NCBI GenBank assembly: GCA_002683355.1
Contig: NYTF01000018.1
Coordinates: 49,231-64,079 of the forward strand
DNA length: 14,849 nt
Direction of reading: 5' to 3'
DNA from: Paracoccaceae bacterium
GTDB taxonomy: Bacteria > Pseudomonadota > Alphaproteobacteria > Rhodobacterales > Rhodobacteraceae
Shown here: positions 1 through 7,948 of the stretch, one piece after another
Numbering within the stretch: the first letter of the stretch is position 1
How the letters are laid out: each line of letters starts with the position of its first letter
Position numbers and translations under genes: made by a program
Notes under the pieces: generated by a model
The model's input: only the letters and a program-made list of their open reading frames with translations
Told to the model about the DNA's origin: nothing
Database searches by the model: none

Positions 1-2173
1 CACGATGATCGAAACGACAAAGTGAACTAGCAACCAGATAAAGAGATAAAGTAAGCCGAACTAATAACCATACTAAATTTATGATATTAATATTACCATC
101 ATAGCCAGTTAAGTATTTTCCTTTACTATCGTCAGGGCTTAATACAGCCGCGTCGATTAAAAGTAACTCTGGGTGAAAAGCAAATACAAACGGAATAACA
201 AATATAACAATTCCAGAACGAACCGCTGAAAATCCTGTGGTCATTGGCTCTTCTTTAGTTATTGATGCTGCAGCAAAAGCTGCAATTGCCACTGGAGGTG
301 TGATTGCTGAAGCGACTGCGAAATAAAAGATAAACATATGAGCAGTAAATGTTGCTATACCTAAGCCCGCTAACATTGGACCCATCAGGAGAGCAACATT
401 GATGTACGCTGGGACAGATGGCATGCCCATGCCTAGCAAGACGGCCATCAGCATTGTAAGTAAAAGTGCAATAAAGAGTAAGAATGGTGACCCTGTAACA
501 CTTAGGTCCATGGATGTGAGTACTGCCAAGATATCTCTTGCGATGTATGTGGAAAATCCTGTCAAATTAAGGCAAAAGTCAATTACAGAAACACTCAAGA
601 ACATTAAATATAATGTTGAAATCATCACGCCAGCATTTGCTAGTGCATGCAGTATTTTGGACGGTTGTGATCTAATTTTTGGATCTAAGAATAATAGTAA
701 AAGTAACAAGATACATGCCCACCAACCTGAGGATCCAGCGTCTCCAGCAGAATTTTGAATTACTTTGAAAAACCAAGGAAGCTGATCAGCAGTGCAACTA
801 GTAGCACCTGGTAATTTCTCTACACCAAATAATGACCCAATAAATCCGCATCCAACTTGTTCTTTTGGGGTCAGAAGAAGTCCTAATATTAATAATAGAG
901 GTGCAACTATCATTATTAGATTAAATTTATCTTGCCTATCAAGCTCCATGTCTTCAGTGATTTTTCCGATAGCTTTTATATTTTGTTTACGTGCTTGAAA
1001 AACGGCAGATAGAAACAAGCATCCAAAATAAGCAACTGCTGGAATTATTGCCGCTATTATTACTTCTCGGTAAGGTACTTGCGTTAAAGCTGCTAGAATG
1101 AATGCGGCAACTCCCATAATGGGTGGCATAATTTGCCCCCCACTAGAAGCTGCTGCCTCAACGCCACCAGCGAATATTTTTGAGAAGCCTCTTTTAACCA
1201 TCATTGGAATAGTTAAAACCCCAGTTGCAAGGACATTAACTACCGGTCCACCAGAGATTGTTCCAAATAGTGCGGAACTTACTATTGCTGCGTGAGCAGG
1301 ACCACCATTTAGTTTGCGCGTCCATCTAAAAGCTAATTTAATCAACGATTTTCCACCGGCTGAAGCTCCAAATAGACTGCCTAATATTATAAAAGGGAAA
1401 ACAGTGTTTAGTAATATGTCCATAAATCTACCAAGCAAACCACTACTATTGTTTACTATAATATCATGTACTTTGGGCCTGCCGTCGATAAGCTGTCGTG
1501 GGTCGCTTCCTAATTTGGTTACAAGATATTTATTTATATCTTCTGCTCCATAAAAATACCAAACAGCGATTGTAAAAAAAGAGTAAGTCACAACAATAAT
1601 TGTCACCATAACAAGAGGAAAACCCCAAACTTTTATATTGTAAATGAGAAATATAGCTATAGTTGCAGCCATTATCGCGAATAGCCAAACACCTGTTGTT
1701 GCCATACACTGTGGATCATCAACGCCACTTGGTGCAGGTAAGCCGTACAATTCTGCAAATGCAATTTCTTCTTTTAAACTTTCTGCAATTAGCTTTGCTC
1801 TTTCACCTGTAATTTGGTCAATAAGACAGACACTATCGATTTCTATTAAATAGGTAATTGCCATCAGGCTCGTTACGAATAGCATTGTTATGTCAAATAG
1901 AATTCCTACTCGTTTTCCAGTAACGCTCTGTGCATCTCGAAAAAATGAGTGTTTTAGGACTGTAACCAACATCATCATAACAAATGCTATTGGGTGAAGC
2001 CATTCATACGGAAATTTTCTAATTAAAACAGCTTCCAAATTGAAAATACTAGCGATTGTATGTTCTAATCCTGGAATTGATGGGATATTATTGATCATAC
2101 CTAAGAAAACTAACAATAGCCCAATGACGCTGGCAATTTTTATTCCAATATCAGTATTATCCGGCGAATGCAT
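1..2173 (-). CDS. TRAP transporter fused permease (DctQM-type), 3' end outside the window
   Basis: This is an inner-membrane permease of a tripartite ATP-independent periplasmic (TRAP) transporter, which uses an ion gradient to import the solute delivered by the binding protein encoded just upstream. I translated this frame by hand: it is open from the ATG at 2173 to the left edge, giving at least 724 residues. The N-terminal part (about residues 1-220) holds several hydrophobic segments and corresponds to the small DctQ-like part. The rest is the DctM-like 12-helix part, with the family signatures SGGPVVNVLATG (about residues 307-318) and GGQIMPPIMG (about 345-354), and near the C terminus ITPPVAIAAFAAA. 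Such 4TM/12TM fusions are typical partners of TAXI receptors. The start has no strong Shine-Dalgarno site, so translation may depend on coupling or on the hairpin upstream. The stop codon lies outside the window. Confidence 0.92.
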   Translation of the reverse strand, partial: MHSPDNTDIGIKIASVIGLLLVFLGMINNIPSIPGLEHTIASIFNLEAVLIRKFPYEWLHPIAFVMMMLVTVLKHSFFRDAQSVTGKRVGILFDITMLFVTSLMAITYLIEIDSVCLIDQITGERAKLIAESLKEEIAFAELYGLPAPSGVDDPQCMATTGVWLFAIMAATIAIFLIYNIKVWGFPLVMVTIIVVTYSFFTIAVWYFYGAEDINKYLVTKLGSDPRQLIDGRPKVHDIIVNNSSGLLGRFMDILLNTVFPFIILGSLFGASAGGKSLIKLAFRWTRKLNGGPAHAAIVSSALFGTISGGPVVNVLATGVLTIPMMVKRGFSKIFAGGVEAAASSGGQIMPPIMGVAAFILAALTQVPYREVIIAAIIPAVAYFGCLFLSAVFQARKQNIKAIGKITEDMELDRQDKFNLIMIVAPLLLILGLLLTPKEQVGCGFIGSLFGVEKLPGATSCTADQLPWFFKVIQNSAGDAGSSGWWACILLLLLLFLDPKIRSQPSKILHALANAGVMISTLYLMFLSVSVIDFCLNLTGFSTYIARDILAVLTSMDLSVTGSPFLLFIALLLTMLMAVLLGMGMPSVPAYINVALLMGPMLAGLGIATFTAHMFIFYFAVASAITPPVAIAAFAAASITKEEPMTTGFSAVRSGIVIFVIPFVFAFHPELLLIDAAVLSPDDSKGKYLTGYDGNINIINLVWLLVRLTLSLYLVASSLCRFDHR

Positions 2174-2210
2174 ATTTTTGGTACTGCTTTTATTTATTTA
2201 AATATAAGAG

Positions 2211-2241
2211 ATTCCCAGCTGATTTATTATCAGCTGGGAAT
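2211..2241 (-). promoter_or_regulatory. 13-bp perfect hairpin between TAXI receptor and TRAP permease genes
   Basis: The arms ATTCCCAGCTGA (2211-2222) and TCAGCTGGGAAT (2230-2241) are exact reverse complements. One further T-A pair closes the stem, leaving a 5-nt loop. It begins 7 nt after the receptor stop codon and ends about 38 nt before the permease start. Read on the minus strand it is followed by CTCTTATATTT, not a clean U run. It is therefore more likely a leaky terminator or a 3' mRNA stabiliser than a full stop. In binding-protein transport operons such hairpins raise receptor output relative to permease; that role here is inferred. Confidence 0.75.
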
Positions 2242-2247
2242 TTTAGT

Positions 2248-3300
2248 TTAAGGTTTGGCACAGTCAGGAATTGAAACTCCTGCCTCTTCCCAGGCCGCAA
2301 CTGCTCCTGGATGATATTTCATTCCAACAGCCCCACAAAACCCTGAATCGCCAGCACTTCCGGCTGTATTCAGACCCAGATTTTTTGCATAAGATGTATT
2401 TGTGATTAAGCGATCGATATTCGCAATATGAGTTGCAGTCATTGCTTTTGCTAGATCAAATGACATGTCTTTATTAACAACTTGTGCTCCAGTCGTAACC
2501 ATTCCTCTCCAGTAACCATCTTCGGAAATGATATTAACTCCGCCACTATAACCCATTTCGTCTATTTTCACCACGATCGGGGCACTACCTGGACCTTTGG
2601 TTAATTTTTGAAATGCTTCACCTTCATAAATATCTTTAGGTACAGAGATTAGATTTATGTTACCTGCGGAAAGTGCACCTATCATAATATCTGAAGGTAT
2701 CGTAAATGGTAGCACATTTGCTTCGGCACTATTATCAGTGATTGTTTTTGACATTTGTCCCCAGTTAACCTGCAAGCCAGTGTATCCTTCACCGTCTTTT
2801 AAGCCTGTCACTACACTGATAACTTGCCTTGCATTTGTTAAAGCTCCACCACGAGGAGGTCCGTTATAAACAACTTTTCCGGCCAAGTCCCAACTTTTTA
2901 ATCCAGTGCTTTCATAGGCAAATAGGTGGAAAGCTCCCAGATTATATGGAAATAACGCTCTTATATTATCCATTTGCTTTGAGCCTTCTTCTTTTCCAGT
3001 TTTAGCGTAAGGCCCACGTCCATTTTTCAATAGAAAGGGTAGGATTAAAGGAGTAATCCCTACATCAGTTGTGCCGTTCGCAACATTCTGAAGAGTATTA
3101 GTAAGAGTGGCTCCAGATTGTACTTGAAGTTCTGCCACACCAGCTTCAGATAATATTTGTGCGAAGTGACTAGTCACCGTGTGCGTTACGCCTCCAGCAC
3201 CAGCTGATTCTGCTGATAGATTTTCTGCTGCGTTACTTGATGATGCAAACAAAAACGGCAATGCCATAAGACCCATTATTTTTGATTTAAACACATTCAT
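2248..3300 (-). CDS. TRAP transporter solute-binding protein, TAXI family
   Basis: This is the periplasmic receptor that captures the solute for the fused TRAP permease encoded 74 bp downstream. It is about 350 residues long, normal for TAXI receptors. From the ATG at 3300 it opens with a basic stretch, a hydrophobic core (IMGLMALPFLFASSS) and a likely signal-peptidase site after SNA or NAA. The mature part begins with the ligand-binding segment containing SAGAGGVTHTVTSHFAQ, and the C-terminal HPGAVAAWEEAGV resembles the family's conserved HPGA-x-x-x-(F/Y/W)-x-E-x-G ending. Two cysteines near the C terminus (about residues 322 and 347) could form a disulfide. The ligand cannot be read from sequence; characterised or proposed TAXI ligands include glutamate and other acids. 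The start is uncertain: TTG at 3309 and GTG at 3294 are also in frame. Confidence 0.93.
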   Translation of the reverse strand: MNVFKSKIMGLMALPFLFASSSNAAENLSAESAGAGGVTHTVTSHFAQILSEAGVAELQVQSGATLTNTLQNVANGTTDVGITPLILPFLLKNGRGPYAKTGKEEGSKQMDNIRALFPYNLGAFHLFAYESTGLKSWDLAGKVVYNGPPRGGALTNARQVISVVTGLKDGEGYTGLQVNWGQMSKTITDNSAEANVLPFTIPSDIMIGALSAGNINLISVPKDIYEGEAFQKLTKGPGSAPIVVKIDEMGYSGGVNIISEDGYWRGMVTTGAQVVNKDMSFDLAKAMTATHIANIDRLITNTSYAKNLGLNTAGSAGDSGFCGAVGMKYHPGAVAAWEEAGVSIPDCAKP

Positions 3301-3306
3301 TCCTTT
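3301..3306 (-). promoter_or_regulatory. Shine-Dalgarno site bearing on the TAXI receptor start
   Basis: On the minus strand AAAGGA sits directly against the ATG at 3300 (spacing 0) but 6 nt before an in-frame GTG at 3294. The TTG at 3309 overlaps no upstream purine-rich site. By spacing alone GTG would be the best start, giving MFKSKIMGLMALPFLF, still a complete signal peptide. ATG is kept in the annotation because of codon preference; the choice does not change the mature protein. Confidence 0.5.
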
Positions 3307-3352
3307 CAAATTTAGTTCCTAATTAAATACAAATTAAGAAGTCCCCCATTAG

Positions 3353-3383
3353 TTTATTTAGTTTACTGAAATTACTAAATAAA
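3353..3383. repeat. Inverted repeat, 10-bp arms, in the TRAP leader
   Basis: TTTATTTAGT (3353-3362) and ACTAAATAAA (3374-3383) are exact reverse complements separated by 11 nt. The centre lies about 70 bp upstream of the receptor start. It could be an operator for a dimeric regulator or an RNA hairpin in the receptor leader. An all-AT match of this length can also arise by chance in such sequence, so confidence in a function is low. Confidence 0.4.
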
Positions 3384-3437
3384 GATTTTTAACATATGCG
3401 AAGCAGACTTTTTTTTGCACGGCATATATAAATTTAT

Positions 3438-3449
3438 TTAACATGTTAA
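3438..3449. promoter_or_regulatory. 12-bp perfect palindrome, operator-like
   Basis: TTAACATGTTAA is identical on both strands and has no spacer, as expected for a site bound by a dimeric helix-turn-helix regulator. It lies about 140 bp from the receptor start and 180 bp from the amidohydrolase start, near the middle of the divergent region. A regulator acting here could control both units. No regulator gene is present in the window. Confidence 0.4.
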
Positions 3450-3630
3450 TGAGTAAAATGTTACAAGCAATTACTTGTTTTTGTAAAGTAAAACTTAAAA
3501 AGCCAAGAGTATTACAATACATTATTTAACTTATTAAATGATTTAATTTGAAAACTAGGAATTTTTTTGGTTTATTAAAAATAACTTTTGATACTTTTGC
3601 CACTAATATAAAAATATAATGGATGAGATG

Positions 3631-4743
3631 ATGCGAACAGGATTTTTTTATGATGAACAATGTTTTTGGCATACAGGGTCTGGGTATGCTTTTGCCATTC
3701 CAGTTGGGGATTTAGTTCAACCTCTTGCATCTGGTGGTTTACCTGAGGATCCGGAGACCAAGCGAAGGATAAAAAATCTTTTAAATGTTACTTGCCTAGG
3801 CGAAGAACTTAACATGCGATCTGCAGCTCCAGCAACAAGAGAAGATCTCGAAAGAGTACACACGTCAAAATACCTAAATGATTTCAAATCAATATCAGAT
3901 ATAGATGGTGGTGAGGTTATACCATTTTCAACCACACCCTTCACCAAAGGTGGTTATGAATTAGCATCTTTGTCTTCTGGATTGGTAATGGGGGCCTTAA
4001 GAAGTGTTCTTTTAGGTGAGCAAAAAAACGCGTATGCACTTGCCAGGCCACCAGGACATCATTGTTTACCAGACAAAGGTATGGGCTTCTGCTTGTTGGC
4101 AAACATTTCTATAGCAATTCAAAACGCTAGATCCAGTGGACTTGCAGAACGTTTTGCAGTGGTCGATTGGGATGTTCATCATGGAAATGGAACCGAGGCA
4201 ATCTTCATAGAAGATCCAAACGTGTTAACCATTTCTCTTCATCAAGACAGGTGTTTTCCACCTGATACTGGGAACATTGAGGAACAGGGCACAGGTGCAG
4301 GACTTGGCAATAATATGAACATTCCATTACCTGCTGGATCAGGGCATTTAACTTACCTTGAAGCAATAGATAAGTTGGTTATTCCCAAACTAAAAAGGTT
4401 TAAGCCAGAGGTAATAATAGTCGCATGTGGATTTGATGCTTCTGGGGTCGATCCATTGAGTAGAATGATTTGTAGTGCCCAAACCTTTGCAGAAATGACA
4501 GAGAAATTAATGAAGATCGCGGAAGATATTTGTGACAGCAAATTAGTTTTTGCTCATGAAGGGGGCTACTCCGAAGTACATGTGCCATTTTGCGCGCATG
4601 CCGTTTTGCAAAAGTTATCGGGAAGTAAAATTGATGCGGGTGATCCACTTGCACCAATAATGGATTGTCAACAACCTAACTCAGAAATGCTAGGTGTTTA
4701 TTCTGGAATAATAAAGCGATATCAAAGTTATTTTGGTTTGTAG
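3631..4743 (+). CDS. HDAC-family (class II-like) deacetylase / acetylpolyamine amidohydrolase-like protein
   Basis: Zinc-dependent amidohydrolase of the arginase/deacetylase fold, probably cytoplasmic, removing acetyl or similar acyl groups from an amine. Numbered from the ATG at 3631 (370 aa): the double-histidine motif ARPPGHHCLP (HH at 143-144) provides the general acid/base pair. DWDVHHGNGT gives zinc ligands D181 and H183. ACGFDASGVDPL gives zinc ligand D269, and HEGGY gives the catalytic tyrosine Y313. The active site is thus complete. The length fits bacterial class II-like members. The ATG at 3619 is in frame but lacks a Shine-Dalgarno site, while GGATGAG at 3621-3627 is well spaced for 3631, and MRTGFFYDE is the familiar family N terminus. 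Bacterial members often act on acetylpolyamines or other small amides. The divergent TRAP importer hints that the substrate may be imported. The exact substrate is unknown. Confidence 0.93.
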   Translation: MRTGFFYDEQCFWHTGSGYAFAIPVGDLVQPLASGGLPEDPETKRRIKNLLNVTCLGEELNMRSAAPATREDLERVHTSKYLNDFKSISDIDGGEVIPFSTTPFTKGGYELASLSSGLVMGALRSVLLGEQKNAYALARPPGHHCLPDKGMGFCLLANISIAIQNARSSGLAERFAVVDWDVHHGNGTEAIFIEDPNVLTISLHQDRCFPPDTGNIEEQGTGAGLGNNMNIPLPAGSGHLTYLEAIDKLVIPKLKRFKPEVIIVACGFDASGVDPLSRMICSAQTFAEMTEKLMKIAEDICDSKLVFAHEGGYSEVHVPFCAHAVLQKLSGSKIDAGDPLAPIMDCQQPNSEMLGVYSGIIKRYQSYFGL

Positions 4744-4830
4744 GATGCTAAGATTGTTTGGTATTAATATAAATATTTTACCATCGTTTTCGACATATTG
4801 ATTTAGTTCTAAGAATTATTGGATTTATAA

Positions 4831-5745
4831 ATGTTAATAAATAATTATAAAAATGCTTTATTTTTGATAAACCCAGTTGCTGGAAAATTACCAATCAAAA
4901 AGAAAATAACTTTAATTAATAACGTAATAAAAAATTACAAATCTGAAATCTTGATTACGCGCTCACCTGAAGAGTCCGCTCAGAGGACAAAAGAAGCGAT
5001 GTTAGATGATAGATTGGTAGTCGCTTGCGGAGGTGATGGTCTTCAAAATATAGTTGCAGAACAAGCTGTGAATACCGGTGGAACCATGGCTGTTTTCCCT
5101 ATGGGTAGAGGGAATGATTTTGCAGCTTCTTTAAAAATACATAATTCCAAAGATTTGGAGACATCTTTGAGCTCAAATATTATTCATAAAGCTCGTTATT
5201 TAAATGTTGAATTTGAAGGATACAAAAAGATCTGTTTAACTTGTGCTGGGGTCGGTTTGCTTAGTGAGGCCGCATTTCGAGCATCTAGAATCCCAATTTT
5301 AAAAGGAAGCTTATTGTACGCGATAGCAACTCTAATAAGCTTTATAAATTTACATAACCATGGATATAAACTTTTAATGAATGGAGAAAGAAAAGATCAG
5401 TCGTTTCTAATAATTGCTGGTGCGGCATCACCTTACACTGGTGGAGGCATGTATATTGCTCCAGATGCTTTTAAAGAGGATACTAATGTTAATTTATTAA
5501 GCGCAAAAAAAGTTAGTCGGTTACAGGCTGTAAAATTACTTTCGCAAGTATTTTCAGGTACTCATATTTACAATAAAAATGTAATAAATTCGCATATTAA
5601 TGAATTTGAAATACTCACAGAATCTAAAAACTCATGGGCAAAATTAGTTTACGGTGACGGAGAGTTTTTGGGTAATTTACCAGTAAAAATTAGTATTGGT
5701 CGTGATCCATTAAACGTCTTAGTACCATCTTTGAAGATTAAATAA
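4831..5745 (+). CDS. Diacylglycerol kinase family lipid kinase (YegS/BmrU-like)
   Basis: ATP-dependent kinase of the DAGK-catalytic fold that phosphorylates a lipid hydroxyl, probably at the inner face of the membrane. At 304 aa it has the usual length for the bacterial soluble YegS/BmrU/DgkB group. Visible motifs in order are NPVAGK (14-19), the nucleotide-binding CGGDG (66-70), and PMGRGNDFA (90-98), the family's PxGTxNDFA box with Arg replacing Thr. The C-terminal beta-rich domain contains GAASPYTGGGMYIAPDA. GGA at 4821-4823 lies 7 nt before the ATG. It follows the amidohydrolase gene by 87 bp, so cotranscription is possible but not certain. The lipid substrate cannot be deduced; phospholipid recycling or lipid-mediator phosphorylation are both possible. 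Confidence 0.9.
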   Translation: MLINNYKNALFLINPVAGKLPIKKKITLINNVIKNYKSEILITRSPEESAQRTKEAMLDDRLVVACGGDGLQNIVAEQAVNTGGTMAVFPMGRGNDFAASLKIHNSKDLETSLSSNIIHKARYLNVEFEGYKKICLTCAGVGLLSEAAFRASRIPILKGSLLYAIATLISFINLHNHGYKLLMNGERKDQSFLIIAGAASPYTGGGMYIAPDAFKEDTNVNLLSAKKVSRLQAVKLLSQVFSGTHIYNKNVINSHINEFEILTESKNSWAKLVYGDGEFLGNLPVKISIGRDPLNVLVPSLKIK

Positions 5746-5773
5746 CTTGTTTTATTAAAATATCTTCAAGATG
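5726..5773 (+). repeat. Imperfect inverted repeat spanning the lipid kinase stop codon
   Basis: CATCTTTGAAGAT (5726-5738) and ATCTTCAAGATG (5762-5773) pair along their length with one bulged base, enclosing a 23-nt loop that carries the stop codon. No T run follows on the plus strand, so it is a poor intrinsic terminator. It may stabilise the mRNA end or separate kinase from aldolase expression. Function is inferred only. Confidence 0.35.
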
Positions 5774-5817
5774 ATAATGATTTGTGATTAGGTGATTTTA
5801 AAACTGGGATGTATTGA

Positions 5818-6867
5818 ATGAATTATGCTGGATACAAATTAACAAACTTTAATGCGCGGGTGGATTTGCGCAGTGATACCGTGACACATCCATCAGACGG
5901 TATGAAAGATGCGATGATAAATGCGCCTTTAGGAGACGATGTTTATGGAGATGATCCATCAGTTAATTTTCTACAAGAAAAAGTTGCAAAACTCTTAGGC
6001 AAAGAAGCAGCTCTTTTAGTGTCAAGTGGAACCCAGTCAAATTTATGTGCTATGATGGCACACTGCCAACGTGGAGAAGAGATATTAACGGGCGATCATT
6101 ACCATGTTTTTATGGATGAAGCAGGGGGCGCATCGGTACTGGGTGGTATAATGTTTGCACCACTACTCACTCAAGAAAATGGTGGTTTATCAATAAAAGA
6201 AATACAAGAAAAAATAAAACCTGATGATGAGCATTGTGCTATTTCAAAAATGCTGTCGTTAGAAAATACACATCAAGGTAGAGTTTTAGACGTCGATGAA
6301 GTATCAACTTTAGCAAGTTGTGGTCATAAGAATGGCTTAAGTGTGCATTTAGATGGTGCAAGGTTGATGAACGCAATTGTGAAACTCAATGTTGATCCAA
6401 AAGCAATCGTAGCAAATGTGGACTCAGTCTCTTTATGTTTATCGAAAGGTCTCGGTACACCAGCAGGATCGGTTCTATCAGGGTCTGCAGAGTTCATAAA
6501 AAAAGCAAAACGTATTCGTAAGTTGCTAGGTGGTGGATTAAGGCAAGCTGGCATACTAGCAGCTGCTGGCGTTTATGCATTAGACAATAATATAGATAGA
6601 ATGGTTGTTGATCATGAAAATGCGATTAGATTGGCCGAGCAATTGAATAGTTTTCCACAAATTTGCGTGGATTTAGAAAATGTACAAACTAATATGGTAT
6701 TTATTGAATTAAATGATGGTGTGGCACAGCATTTTAGACAACATTTGCTTAAAAAAGGTATGTTGATTGGTGCGGGTGACAAGGTTATTCGGTTAGTTAC
6801 TCATTTAAATAGTAGTCAAAACGATATTGACTTATTTGTCAGTGAAGTAGACGCATTTTTTAATTAA
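5818..6867 (+). CDS. ltaE: Low-specificity L-threonine aldolase
   Basis: PLP-dependent fold-type I enzyme that splits L-threonine or L-allo-threonine into glycine and acetaldehyde and acts on related beta-hydroxy amino acids, in the cytoplasm. At 349 aa it is normal for the family. The N-terminal signature [15 protein letters not shown] (15-29) is diagnostic of the threonine-aldolase/beta-eliminating lyase group. SSGTQSN (69-75) binds the cofactor phosphate, HLDGAR (177-182) supplies the Asp contacting the pyridine nitrogen and a substrate-binding Arg, and LSKGLGTP (209-216) carries the Schiff-base lysine K210. GGGA lies about 8 nt before the start. The next gene begins 13 bp after the stop, so the two are very likely cotranscribed. 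The symbol reflects family membership; stereospecificity (L-allo versus low-specificity) is not determined. Confidence 0.95.
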   Translation: MNYAGYKLTNFNARVDLRSDTVTHPSDGMKDAMINAPLGDDVYGDDPSVNFLQEKVAKLLGKEAALLVSSGTQSNLCAMMAHCQRGEEILTGDHYHVFMDEAGGASVLGGIMFAPLLTQENGGLSIKEIQEKIKPDDEHCAISKMLSLENTHQGRVLDVDEVSTLASCGHKNGLSVHLDGARLMNAIVKLNVDPKAIVANVDSVSLCLSKGLGTPAGSVLSGSAEFIKKAKRIRKLLGGGLRQAGILAAAGVYALDNNIDRMVVDHENAIRLAEQLNSFPQICVDLENVQTNMVFIELNDGVAQHFRQHLLKKGMLIGAGDKVIRLVTHLNSSQNDIDLFVSEVDAFFN

Positions 6868-6880
6868 CCTGAGGCGTTAT

Positions 6881-7882
6881 ATGAAACAATTTTCATTACT
6901 AGATTTATCCCCAGTAGCTGATGGTTCTGAGGTGGCTGAAGCTTTAAATAATACAATAGATTTAGCAATTTGTGCTGAGAATAATGGGTATTATAGATTT
7001 TGGTTAGCCGAGCATCATAACATGCCTGGCATTGCCAGTGCCGCAACATCCGTAGTCATCAGTAGAGTGGCCGCTGAAACTAATTCAATTCGAGTAGGAG
7101 CCGGTGGTGTTATGCTACCAAACCATTCGCCTCTTGTTATTGCAGAGCAATTTGGAACACTGGCTTCATTCTTTCCAGGTCGAATTGATTTGGGATTAGG
7201 CCGAGCACCAGGAAGTGATCAGTTGACTGCTAGAGCATTAAGGCGAAAATTAGATAATAATGACAACTTTCCAACAGATGTAGTTGAATTGTTATCTTAT
7301 TTTTCCAGTAATTTTAATACGGCTAGTGTTAACGCAATTCCAGGAGCTGGTACTAATGTGCCTATATGGATACTAGGTTCTAGCCTATTTGGTGCTGAGC
7401 TTGCTGCCCATTTAGGTTTGCCTTATGCTTTCGCTTCTCATTTTGCACCTGCGCTGTTAGAAAACGCACTTTTTGTTTATCGATCTAAATTTAAACCATC
7501 AAAGTGGTTGAGTGAGCCATATGTTATTATTTGTGTTGGGGTTTGCGTTGCAGAGACTGATGAAGAGGCTGTTTATCTGAAATCTTCTCAAATATTGTCT
7601 TTTTCTAGCCTGATAATGGGTAAGCCAATTAAATTACCAGCGCCAGTTGAAAATATTGGCGAACTAATTCCCAATCAAGTTTTGCAACAGGTTGAAAATA
7701 CTTTTGCATGCTCTGCAACAGGTAGTATGAAAACCGTTGATGAAACCCTTTTAAATATTAAAACTCAATATCAACCTGACGAGTTGATGGTTACGGGTGC
7801 AATTTATGATCATGAGTTGCGAAAACGTTCATTTGAGATGACCAGTAAGATATTATCAAATTACACTAACTCTCAGTCTTGA
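6881..7882 (+). CDS. LLM-class (luciferase-like) flavin-dependent oxidoreductase, MsnO8/YtmO-like group
   Basis: TIM-barrel flavin monooxygenase of the bacterial luciferase superfamily. Members use reduced FMN supplied by a reductase to oxygenate small organics. At 333 aa it has the length of the single-subunit group often labelled MsnO8. Typical motifs are [15 protein letters not shown] (about 39-53), [22 protein letters not shown] (73-94, the first strands and helix of the barrel), and [13 protein letters not shown] (101-113). GAGG stands 7 nt before the ATG. The gene follows threonine aldolase by 13 bp and precedes an MFS exporter by 66 bp. Most members of this group have no known substrate, and I cannot assign one. 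No flavin reductase gene is next to it. Confidence 0.92.
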   Translation: MKQFSLLDLSPVADGSEVAEALNNTIDLAICAENNGYYRFWLAEHHNMPGIASAATSVVISRVAAETNSIRVGAGGVMLPNHSPLVIAEQFGTLASFFPGRIDLGLGRAPGSDQLTARALRRKLDNNDNFPTDVVELLSYFSSNFNTASVNAIPGAGTNVPIWILGSSLFGAELAAHLGLPYAFASHFAPALLENALFVYRSKFKPSKWLSEPYVIICVGVCVAETDEEAVYLKSSQILSFSSLIMGKPIKLPAPVENIGELIPNQVLQQVENTFACSATGSMKTVDETLLNIKTQYQPDELMVTGAIYDHELRKRSFEMTSKILSNYTNSQS

Positions 7883-7948
7883 AATAAAACACTAAGAAAA
7901 TTCACTCTACTGATAGACATTTTTGAAAGAGAAGAATACCCATTCATT

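Larger units (their letters stand above)
3310..3618. promoter_or_regulatory. AT-rich divergent control region between TRAP operon and HDAC-like gene
   Basis: About 300 bp without a gene, very AT-rich, lying between two diverging transcription units. It contains two perfect symmetric elements listed separately (3353-3383 and 3438-3449), an 8-T run at 3409-3416 without a stem before it, and a short GTCCCCC tract at 3341-3347 that stands out against the AT background. No -35/-10 pair matches consensus well in either direction. TTGATA at 3588-3593 with TATAAT at 3615-3620 (21-bp spacing) is the closest pair for the plus-strand gene, but the spacing is too long and the -10 overlaps a possible start codon. 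No tRNA or riboswitch-like fold was recognised. Confidence 0.55.

Noticed and set aside
399-1853. Five plus-strand frames of 65-119 codons opposite the TRAP permease gene
   Set aside because: They lie antisense to a continuous minus-strand frame with clear TRAP permease motifs; their translations are low-complexity Ser/Ile/Pro-rich and resemble no family.
3401-3420. Run of eight T residues in the divergent region, possible intrinsic terminator
   Set aside because: Only a 3-bp stem (TGC-GAA-GCA) precedes it, and no plus-strand gene lies upstream to be terminated.
3588-3620. TTGATA and TATAAT as a sigma-70 promoter for the HDAC-like gene
   Set aside because: The spacing is 21 bp and the TATAAT overlaps the first possible start codon, so it was not called as a promoter on its own.
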